A stretch of DNA of 64,000 nt from Actinomycetes bacterium (lineage in GTDB: Bacteria; Actinomycetota; Actinomycetes; JAHEKZ01): contig JAJAYZ010000085.1 of NCBI GenBank assembly GCA_027118455.1, positions 36,879 through 100,878 of the forward strand. Direction: 5' to 3'. The notes beneath the pieces are model-generated. The model had not been told where the DNA came from. It searched no databases and saw only the letters and a program-made list of their open reading frames with translations. Shown piece by piece: positions 57,487 to 64,000 of the stretch (its first letter is position 1; each line of letters starts with the position of its first letter). The position numbers and the translations under genes are program-made.

Positions 57487-58243
57487 GTGGCAGCAAGCAT
57501 TCCGATCGCGGTGGCGATCGCACTTTCGCCGTTCGCCGTGATACCGGCAGTGCTCCAGCTCTTCACATCACGCCCGCGCCCGACCGCCACAGTGTTTGCG
57601 GCGGGGTGGATCGTGGGTGTTGCAACCGGAGCCGCGGCGGGGGGGGCCACTTGCGGACGTCCTGTCGCTGGGTGCAGACGTCGGGGCGGTCACTGGCTGG
57701 CTTCGGATCCTCCTCGGTGCGGGGCTCTCGGGCGTGGCACTCAAGACATGGCTCAGCCAGCACGCCAGCAGCGAGCCCCCTGCCTGGATGCGATCGATCC
57801 GCGACTCCGAACCTGCGGACGCCGGGAGACCTGGAGTCGTGCTCTCGGTAGCTAACCCAAAGGTGCTGCTGCTGGCGATTGCCGTAGGCGGGGTCATCGC
57901 CTTGGAGATTCGCGACCTCGGCGCCCAGGCCATCGCGGTCCTAGCTTTCGCTACCGTCGCATCAGTCACGGTCGTTGCCCCACTACTCACCTATCTGGTT
58001 CTCGGTGAACGAGCACTGTCGACGTTACGCCACGCCAACACCTGGCTCGACAGGAACAGTCAGGCGCTCGTGGCGGCCGTCCTGCTGGTGATCGGCGTCA
58101 GCCTGCTGTTGGGCGGCGTGCAGACACTGGCCGGTAGCGGCATTCTGGGCACCTTTACTCCCCGGCACCAGCGAAGGCTGACGCCAGCTCCCAGTCCACG
58201 ACTGAAGGTCGAAGGCAGCTCAGGCCCGTCCGGGACATCTTGA
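57487..58243 (+). pseudogene. GAP family (SfLAP-like) membrane protein, frameshifted in a G8 tract
   Basis: The first frame from GTG 57487 (IPIAVAIALSPFAVIPAVLQ, AAGWIVGVATGAAAGG) and the second frame (PLADVLSLGADVGAVTGWLR to the stop at 58243) are parts of one ~251-residue multi-helix protein of the GAP/SfLAP family, related to proteins for export of surface lipids. They join if one G is removed from the run of eight at 57639-57646. Later segments: GVVLSVANPKVLLLAIAVGG and ALVAAVLLVIGVSLLLGG. Either a sequencing error, an inactivated gene, or a homopolymer phase-switch. Confidence 0.75.
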
Positions 58244-58453
58244 ATGCGTCACGGGGGATTCCGATAACCCAATAGTGGATGTGGCAGATTCGAACGCACG
58301 TCCTAGCCCCTGGAGCCGTTGGGATCAGCGCGTTCTCCGATCAAAGGGTGTCCTCTTGCAGAACTCGTCGGGGCGCGCCAGGTCGAGCACTTGAAGCCGT
58401 CGACGGCGGGCGGGCGGCGGCGTCACGGCGATGAAACATGCCTTCGGTGGGCT

Positions 58454-58742
58454 CTAGAGATCGAGGGAGTTACGCAGTTCACGATCGATCTCACGCAGGA
58501 GCGCCACTGGCGTTGCGCCGGCTGGCTCGGCCAGTTCTGACTTTTTGAGCGTGACCAGAGCGGTGACGTTCGCGACCGAGTCCCGCGGAAGTCCGGTGAC
58601 AGCCAGCGGCAAGAACACGTTCCTGGGCATGGTCGCAGATTCGGTGTTTGGGGGTAATCACCAAGTCAACAACCGTTGCCAACCGGCTCTGGTTGTATGT
58701 GTCGGCTGAACTCACCACGACCGGTCGACCCTTGGCGGGACG
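58454..58742 (-). pseudogene. MazF-like toxin remnant, N-terminally incomplete and frameshifted
   Basis: RPAKGRPVVVSSADTYNQSRLATVV reads as the central MazF strand when split at VVV; after one surplus base in a C5 run (plus-strand G5 at 58650-58654) the next frame gives PNTESATMPRNVFLPLAVTG, LPRDSVANVTALVTL and a C-terminal helix to the TAG at 58454-58456. These are classical MazF/PemK blocks. The first ~20 residues of the fold are not found upstream, so the gene is probably dead even without the shift. Confidence 0.6.
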
Positions 58743-58942
58743 AGCATCAGCCGGTCCGCCAGGGTCGTGCGCGCTGAGCTGAGGCGACGCTCGAAGTCCT
58801 CGGGGCCACGCTCCCGGAGCCGGTTCGGCTGCTCGTCGACAACCGCCGTTCCCCGGATGTTGCGCGGCCGGTTGTCGAGATTATCGACGATGACCGGCTT
58901 ATCCTCGCAAGTTGGTGTGTTGCCTCTGTTCGGGTACGCCAT
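58712..58942 (-). CDS. Small hypothetical protein upstream of the mazF remnant
   Basis: 76 residues beginning MAYPNRGNTPTCEDKPVIVD, charged, with Arg-rich C-terminal half. A strong AAGGAG site lies 7 nt before ATG 58942, which is the main support that it is translated. It overlaps the mazF remnant by a few bases in the order expected of an antitoxin-toxin pair, but I do not recognise any antitoxin family in it. Confidence 0.45.
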   Translation of the reverse strand: MAYPNRGNTPTCEDKPVIVDNLDNRPRNIRGTAVVDEQPNRLRERGPEDFERRLSSARTTLADRLMLVPPRVDRSW

Positions 58943-59082
58943 GGGATGCTCCTTTGCATCGGGGTCCTTCATGGCCTGCACCGACCCAACCGGACCGAAA
59001 CCCCCAGCCTGTCGAGCTGCTGTCCCCCACCGCTGAAGGAACCCGGTGATTGCCAAAGTCGGGGGCGGGGCAAGATGAGCTC

Positions 59083-60642
59083 GTGCAACTCGACGACTGG
59101 TTCCTGACCCCGCAGGAGCGCGGCAATCTGTCAACCGACTTGGACGGCCGCCACCCGGACGGCAAAAGCTGGACCGTCGGAAACTCCGTTCGGCCGTTGG
59201 TGCACGGAGCCGTCTACTTCGCGGAGTTGCTCGAGCGTGTGAGAGCGATGGGCACCGGTGACCTGGTGCTATTCACCGACTGGCGAGGAGACCCCGACGA
59301 GCGGCTGACCGAGGACGGACCCACGGTCGCAGAGATGTTCTCGGCAGCCGCGAAAGCTGGTGTCGACGTCCGTGGCCTGATTTGGCACTCCCACCTTGAC
59401 CGGTTCCACTTCAGCGAGCAGGAGAACCGGCACCTTGGCGAAGACATCGAAGCGGCCGGCGGAGAGTGCCTGCTCGACATGCGGGTACGACCCGGGGGTT
59501 CGCATCACCAAAAACTGGTCGTTCTGCGTCATGCCAGCCGTCCGGAGGCTGACATCGCCTTCGTCGGCGGGATCGACCTGTGCCACGGCCGTCGAGACGA
59601 TGCGACTCATGGCGGCGACCCACAGGCGCAACCGATGGCCGACGTCTACGGCAAGACTCCGCCATGGCACGACGTGCAGCTAGCGATCCAGGGGCCGGCG
59701 GTCGGTGATGTGGAGACCGTCTTTCGTGAACGGTGGAACGACCCCGCGCCGGTGTCACGGAACCCGCTGTACCTGGTCGCAGACCGCATGCACCGCGACG
59801 ATCGGCACCCGAACAAGCTTCCCGACCAGCTTCAAGATCCGCCGCCGCAAGGCCCGTACGCCGCGCAGCTGCTACGAACGTATCCGGTTCGGCACCCCGG
59901 ATACCCGTTTGCCCGCCGAGGTGAACGCAGTATTGCGCGCGCTTATTCAAAGGTGATGAAGCGCGCGCAGTCACTGATCTACCTTGAGGACCAGTACCTG
60001 TGGTCCCGTGAAGTCGCTGACGTGTTTGCCAACGCGTTGCGCAACTCGCCTGACCTCCATTTCATCGCCGTGATCCCGATGTACCCGGATCAGAGCGGAC
60101 GCACGGCTACCCCCGGCAACCTCGTTGGTCGTGAGGATGCGATGCAACGGCTGTTCGCTGCAGGCGGTGACCGAGTTGCCCTGTACTGCCTGGAGAACAC
60201 CGCAAGCACACCGATCTACGTGCACGCGAAGGTGTGCGTGGTTGACGACACATGGGCCACCATCGGATCCGACAACGCCAACCGACGTTCCTGGACACAC
60301 GACTCGGAGCTGTCCTGCGCCGTCCTTGAACCTGACGGTGACAACTCCTTTGCCCAGCAACTTCGGCTGCAGCTGGCAAGTGAGCACCTGGGACGAGACG
60401 CACAGTCCGTGCAGGAACTCACAGACCATGCCGCGACGTTCAAGGCATTTGCCGACGCGGCCGCCTCACTTGACCAATGGCACGAGGAGGGAAGGCAGGG
60501 CGAGCGGCCACCAGGACATCTACGGCGCTATAGCCACAAGCCGTTGACGAGAATGCAACGCGTCCTGGCGAAGCCCTTGTACCGAATCATGTTCGACCCG
60601 GACGGTCGAAGTCCGGTGATGCGCCGAGCGGGCAAGCTTTAG
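59083..60642 (+). CDS. Phospholipase D-like protein
   Basis: About 519 residues with two PLD half-sites: GGSHHQKLVVLRH in the first half and HAKVCVVDDTWATIGSDNANRRS in the second. The second is a full HxKx4D motif; the first keeps H and K but lacks the Asp at +4, the GGIDLCHGRRDD segment following instead. ARAYSKVMKRAQSLIYLEDQYLWSREV matches the conserved region before the second site. No signal peptide, so probably cytoplasmic or peripheral. GTG 59083 chosen; a TTG at 59050 is an alternative. Substrate unknown (phospholipid or nucleic acid). Confidence 0.83.
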   Translation: MQLDDWFLTPQERGNLSTDLDGRHPDGKSWTVGNSVRPLVHGAVYFAELLERVRAMGTGDLVLFTDWRGDPDERLTEDGPTVAEMFSAAAKAGVDVRGLIWHSHLDRFHFSEQENRHLGEDIEAAGGECLLDMRVRPGGSHHQKLVVLRHASRPEADIAFVGGIDLCHGRRDDATHGGDPQAQPMADVYGKTPPWHDVQLAIQGPAVGDVETVFRERWNDPAPVSRNPLYLVADRMHRDDRHPNKLPDQLQDPPPQGPYAAQLLRTYPVRHPGYPFARRGERSIARAYSKVMKRAQSLIYLEDQYLWSREVADVFANALRNSPDLHFIAVIPMYPDQSGRTATPGNLVGREDAMQRLFAAGGDRVALYCLENTASTPIYVHAKVCVVDDTWATIGSDNANRRSWTHDSELSCAVLEPDGDNSFAQQLRLQLASEHLGRDAQSVQELTDHAATFKAFADAAASLDQWHEEGRQGERPPGHLRRYSHKPLTRMQRVLAKPLYRIMFDPDGRSPVMRRAGKL

Positions 60643-60695
60643 CGGTTACTGTCCTGTTCACCCGTCGATGCACTGCCGCAGCAGATCGACGTGAG

Positions 60696-60875
60696 ATGGC
60701 CAAGAACCGGCTGCACCTCGACCTCGACATCAGCGGCGGCAGAGACGGGCCACTCGACCTACGTCGCGCGCGCACCGACTCCAAGGCTGCATCGCCCCAG
60801 CGGCTCAGCGAATTGGGCGGAGAGTTCACCGCCGCTAAGGAAGCGGCCCTGGCCGAACTCAAAATGGACGCTTGA
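60696..60875 (+). pseudogene. VOC/glyoxalase-like fragment
   Basis: A 59-residue frame beginning MAKNRLHLDLDISGG. KNRLHLDL is the hallmark of the second half of actinobacterial VOC proteins, but the rest of the domain is missing and the tail (GGEFTAAKEAALAELKMD) resembles a short C-terminal helix of another family. Likely a decayed or recombined fragment. Confidence 0.45.
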
Positions 60876-60892
60876 TCGATTTACGGCAACCG

Positions 60893-61894
60893 TCAATCAG
60901 GCGCCGAGGGATCAGACTTGTGCGCGAGTAAGCCCGCCGCTTCGGGGTCCTCAAACGTTACGTCTATGTCCTGACCTTCGACGCGCTGTTGCACCTTGAC
61001 GAGGTCGCGGTAGGCCTGCTCGTCGGCATCAGTGAGGGGTGGCGAGAAGATTGAGCGGGGCCACAGCCTCCTAGCCCTGACCACGCTCACCTCCATCGCG
61101 TACACGGTCATCATCGCTGCTAGGTAGAGCCAACTGATGAGGCCTATCACCACCGCGAAGATTCCGTACACATCGTTCGCCTGACTGATGTAACGCTGGA
61201 CGATCAATGTCCCGGCCAGCTGAAGGACTTCCCATCCCACAGCGGCCACTATGGCCCCGAAAATGAGGGACCCGGTCGTAGCATCTGGAGCAGTTGCCAG
61301 CCGAAAGGCCAATAGGAATACCGCGATGTACAGCACGACTGAGGCCACGGCGCTGAGCGCTTGTGAGACCGGGTTGCTGCTTGTTGTTCCGAGGACTGTT
61401 GCGGGGACCAGAGTGGCGCCAACCAGCCCAACACCTACAACCAGCAGCAATCCCAGATTGCGAAGTTGGGACTGCGGAAACCCTGGCCGACGGGCCAATG
61501 GAACATTCCAAACGTTGTTCGCAGTTTCTTGCATCGCCGCAGCCATGCCACGAGCACCGAGCAAGGTGCCCGCAATGCCGATGGCGAGGGCGAGACCGGT
61601 GGCGTGAAGGCCACCAACGTTCTCACCAAGTTGCCTGCCCACTACGGGAAATTGGGCAAGGGCCGAATCGACGAATCGTTGCTGCAGACCTTCGTTGGTG
61701 CGCAAGACCAGACCCACGACCGTGACCATCACGAGTAGCAAGGGAAATATTGCGAAGAAGGAGTAGTACGCCACGATTGCGGCACTGTAGCCGCCCTTAT
61801 CGTCGCCAAATTTTCGCGCAACAGAAACCGGAAAGGCCAGGATCGGCTTGTTCTGCTGGAAGGCATCCAGCCGATGCTTCAGGGTCTCAAGCAC
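60893..61894 (-). CDS. YihY/BrkB family inner membrane protein
   Basis: A 333-residue membrane protein with six predicted helices: AAIVAYYSFFAIFPLLLVMV, GAIVAAVGWEVLQLAGTL, VYGIFAVVIGLISWLYLAAM and others are typical BrkB blocks. GTG start at 61894. The family was once called RNase BN but is now regarded as a transporter-like group of uncertain function. It is adjacent to other envelope or stress genes (PLD-like, DUF4383) in this accessory region. Confidence 0.9.
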   Translation of the reverse strand: MLETLKHRLDAFQQNKPILAFPVSVARKFGDDKGGYSAAIVAYYSFFAIFPLLLVMVTVVGLVLRTNEGLQQRFVDSALAQFPVVGRQLGENVGGLHATGLALAIGIAGTLLGARGMAAAMQETANNVWNVPLARRPGFPQSQLRNLGLLLVVGVGLVGATLVPATVLGTTSSNPVSQALSAVASVVLYIAVFLLAFRLATAPDATTGSLIFGAIVAAVGWEVLQLAGTLIVQRYISQANDVYGIFAVVIGLISWLYLAAMMTVYAMEVSVVRARRLWPRSIFSPPLTDADEQAYRDLVKVQQRVEGQDIDVTFEDPEAAGLLAHKSDPSAPD

Positions 61895-62077
61895 TCGAAC
61901 CGTCTGATGGTGGTAGCGACGTTGACATCTGGACGGTACCCATGATGGCCCCCGTCAAACCACCGTGCCGGGGTTTCATTCTCGGTGATGAGGGAATCAC
62001 TTCGGGGAGAATTGATTTCGGGGCATTTCGGTCCCGACCAGCGACGGCACCCGCCGCATCGGAGAAAGGGAACAGTC

Positions 62078-62560
62078 ATGGCCATAGGGACTAGAGAGTC
62101 CCGCGTTCGGCCGCTAGAACCGATCCAATGGGTCGCTGCAATCACGGGGGTACTCTTTCTGATCGGTGGAATCCTTGGCTTCGTGCCGGTAGTCACGACG
62201 AACCTCGATCAGCTCCAGTGGGCCGGCCACGAAGGCAACGCGCAACTTCTTGGCCTGTTCGATGTCTCGGTCCTGCACAACGTCGTACACCTGCTGTTTG
62301 GTGTTGCTGGCGTCTTGATGTCTCGTAGCATCCGCTCCTCAGTGGCGTTCCTCATTGGTGGCGGAGTCGTCTACCTAGTTCTTTGGCTCTACGGCGTGGT
62401 TGTCGAAAAACCGTCTAACGCCAACTTCATCCCGGTGAACGACGCAGACAACTGGCTCCACCTCGGTCTTGGCACCATGCTGATTCTGGCCGGACTGGTT
62501 GTTCCAAGGCGGCGGTCTGCTCTGACTGTGAAGAGCCGATCCACGGGACCAGCCCGTTGA
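62078..62560 (+). CDS. DUF4383 membrane protein
   Basis: A 160-residue protein with four predicted helices; diagnostic blocks WVAAITGVLFLIGGILGFVP, LLGLFDVSVLHNVVHLLFGVAG and DNWLHLGLGTMLILAGLV. GAGAAAGGGAACAG precedes ATG 62078. Function unknown; family members are often stress-induced in actinobacteria. Confidence 0.87.
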   Translation: MAIGTRESRVRPLEPIQWVAAITGVLFLIGGILGFVPVVTTNLDQLQWAGHEGNAQLLGLFDVSVLHNVVHLLFGVAGVLMSRSIRSSVAFLIGGGVVYLVLWLYGVVVEKPSNANFIPVNDADNWLHLGLGTMLILAGLVVPRRRSALTVKSRSTGPAR

Positions 62561-62757
62561 TTCTTCGCTTGACGTGGTGTCGGACGGATGCGCGTCGCGG
62601 CAAATCGTGAGCAGTGTGACGTCGTCAGCCTTGTTGGCCTAGCCTTCGGCCAATCCGCCGAGTTACGCCGTCACCACCCGGTCGACGACCGGGCGCAGCC
62701 GTCGCCAATTCCTAAAGCCCGGGTTGGCCTCGCCGGTATGTGGGCCGGGCCATTCCA

Positions 62758-63093
62758 TCAGCCGATGACGACTCGGTGATCGCCGAAGTCAGCAACGACC
62801 TCGACCGAACCACCGAGCGCTTCGACGTAGGCCTTGATCGTGGCTAGGCCGGCACGGTCGAGTTCGCCCCGCTCAAGCTCGGAGACCGAGGGTTGCGTGA
62901 CATGCATCCGGGCCGCGAGCTCAACCTGGGTCAACCCCTGCTCCTCGCGCACCTCGCGTAGCCGATACGCCCTCACCTCGGCGAGCAACCGCCCCTTGTG
63001 CTCGGTCACCTCGACCTCACGCGGAGGTCGCTCGTTACGGACGTCCTTCCAGGACCGGGACCGCTTTACCGCGGAAACCTCACTGGTGCTCAC
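62758..63093 (-). CDS. XRE-type antitoxin (HigA-like)
   Basis: About 111 residues: an N-terminal tail, then helix-turn-helix EEQGLTQVELAARMHVTQPSVSELERG and a small C-terminal region ending in DFGDHRVVIG. GTG 63093 (or 63096) starts inside the toxin gene's 3' end, overlapping it by 14 nt. With the toxin gene first, the order matches higBA modules. As usual it would neutralise the toxin and repress the promoter upstream of 63442. Confidence 0.83.
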   Translation of the reverse strand: MSTSEVSAVKRSRSWKDVRNERPPREVEVTEHKGRLLAEVRAYRLREVREEQGLTQVELAARMHVTQPSVSELERGELDRAGLATIKAYVEALGGSVEVVADFGDHRVVIG

Positions 63094-63442
63094 CACGCTC
63101 ACCTGCCATCCACTCGTCGTAACGCTGCTCCGCGAGCGGGATGCTCGACTTGCACCAGCCTTGCCAGTTGCCCGCCTTGTCACCGGCGACCAGCAAGACC
63201 GCACGCCGGGCGGGATCGAACACGAACAAGATCCGAATCTCGCTCGACCCCGCTGAACCCGGCCGCAGCTCCTTCAGGTTGTGAATGCGCGAACCGGCAA
63301 TCCGATCGACCAAGGGACGACCCAGCATCGGACCGTCCGCAGCGATCATGTCGATCCCCACAGCCATCTGGTCATACGTGTCGTCGTCGAGGCCGAGCAA
63401 CCACTCGGTCACCTCATCAAGGACCCGGACATCCCAGGACAC
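63080..63442 (-). CDS. HigB/RelE-like toxin
   Basis: About 120 residues: SWDVRVLDEVTEWLLGLDDDTYD at the N-terminus, LGRPLVDRIAGSRIHNLKELR and SEIRILFVFDPARRAVLL in the middle match the phage-derived Gp49/HigB-like group of RelE-fold mRNA endonucleases. GTG 63442 chosen because the family begins at this SWDV block. It is directly upstream of and overlaps the antitoxin gene. Confidence 0.83.
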   Translation of the reverse strand: MSWDVRVLDEVTEWLLGLDDDTYDQMAVGIDMIAADGPMLGRPLVDRIAGSRIHNLKELRPGSAGSSEIRILFVFDPARRAVLLVAGDKAGNWQGWCKSSIPLAEQRYDEWMAGERGEHQ

Positions 63443-63482
63443 AACCCAAAGATAGAGGCTCTGACCTCTATAGGTCAAGGCC

Positions 63483-63836
63483 TATGTGCACGCGAAGCCG
63501 ACCACCAAGGCAGAGGGGCTGAACGACGCCATCTTCGTCGACAAGCGGTACCGTCGGCGCGGGCTCGCCGAGACCGCGCTCCTCGGCGCGGTCGACCTGA
63601 TCTCCCGGGCAGGCGGCGGCGTCGTCGAGGGCTACCCGCACGTGCCGGGCGAGAAGAAGATGTCCTCCTCGTTCCTCTACAACGGCACCCGGGCGATGTA
63701 CGAGCGCTGCGGTTTCGACTTCGTGCGGCCCAAGGGGATGAAAAACACCGTTATGCGGCGCACCGTCGCCCCGGCCGGCTGCCTGCGGGATCTCCCGACC
63801 GAAGGCCTCGCGGGTGGGATTTCGCCACCGTGGTAG
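63483..63836 (+). pseudogene. GNAT acetyltransferase, C-terminal part only
   Basis: The frame shows the acetyl-CoA loop IFVDKRYRRRGLAETALLGAV and the C-terminal GNAT blocks SSFLYNGTRAMYERCGFDFVRP and MKNTVMRRTVAPAG, but the N-terminal half of the domain is missing. The gene is cut off near the toxin-antitoxin module, suggesting the module inserted beside it or a deletion removed the start. An ATG at 63486 could initiate a 116-residue product of doubtful function. Confidence 0.7.
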
Positions 63837-64000
63837 AGCACGGACTGCCAGACGTCCCAGGCTCGTTGGAGTGCGCCGTTGAGCTGGCTACTCGTTCGTG
63901 CGGCATAACGTTGAAAGTCCAGGTCTGACTTCGACAGGCGGCAGTCAGAATGCCGAGATGGAGCCTGCATTGCGCTCGTGCCGGCTCAGGGTGCGCAGCA

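Noticed and set aside
58284..58300. Possible tRNA 3' end (GTTCGAATC-like T-loop on the minus strand)
   Set aside because: The flanking bases do not form a T-stem or acceptor stem and no D- or anticodon arm can be folded upstream; at most a degenerate attachment-site relic.
62588..62779. 63-residue open frame downstream of the DUF4383 gene
   Set aside because: No ribosome site, no recognisable motif and it runs into the antitoxin gene on the other strand.

Overview
The window is a high-GC actinobacterial chromosome segment. The clpS / DUF2017 / mec / cysO / cysM block, DUF3039, DUF2505, DUF3152, GTP-type PEP carboxykinase and a HelD/HelR-type ATPase together point to Actinomycetota. A Nocardioidaceae-like (Propionibacteriales) host is my best guess, but this is inferred from gene content only. 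Many genes start with GTG. Several have no Shine-Dalgarno sequence but carry a TANNNT -10 box 6-8 nt before the start codon, which suggests leaderless transcripts. I saw no rRNA, convincing tRNA, CRISPR array, prophage or intact insertion sequence.

Layout. 1-3786: protein-bound cysteine synthesis (cysM, cysO, mec) behind clpS and a DUF2017 gene, divergent from a class V aminotransferase. 3783-6702: two adjacent secreted GH18 proteins, the second interrupted by an in-frame amber codon. 6731-13206: homogentisate (tyrosine/phenylalanine) catabolism with hmgA, an uncharacterised gene, fahA, hpd and an Lrp/AsnC regulator, interrupted by an M1 aminopeptidase. 13217-16232: polar amino acid ABC transporter followed by a frameshifted HdeD-like gene carrying three copies of an 8-bp repeat. 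16299-27000: core and housekeeping genes (SF2 helicase, MFS pump, secreted metalloprotease, DUF3039, YqgE, a DUF302/thioredoxin pair around a CsoR-like palindrome, sulfatase, arginine deiminase, PEP carboxykinase). 27167-40333: a frameshifted secreted protein, cytochrome P450, Tag glycosylase, a homoserine-dehydrogenase-like enzyme, a DUF3152 protein, an epimerase, an amine-oxidase-like flavoprotein, HelD, an SDR and an EamA exporter.

40454-54649 reads as one catabolic locus on the plus strand: two DAO-type flavoproteins (one with folate-binding GcvT domains), a zinc-free-looking quinone-reductase-like MDR protein, a complete peptide ABC importer, an XRE-cupin regulator and an S9 peptidase, closed by a convergent D-aminoacylase-like amidohydrolase. 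It plausibly imports and degrades modified peptides or N-methylated/D-amino acids.

54672-57402 holds a two-component module (kinase, response regulator, small acidic repeat protein) whose control regions share 11-bp-spaced CTGAG repeats. From 57487 to the end the sequence is accessory and partly decayed: a frameshifted GAP-family gene, a mazF remnant, a phospholipase-D-like protein, a VOC fragment, a BrkB/YihY protein, DUF4383, a HigB/HigA-like toxin-antitoxin pair and a truncated GNAT gene. The stretches 58244-58453, 61895-62077, 62561-62757 and 63837-64000 show no supportable gene.

A recurring oddity is that four genes (27167, 57487, 58454 and 13217) are restored by removing one homopolymer base or one repeat unit. 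Either the assembly carries indel errors or this strain carries several slippage mutations.
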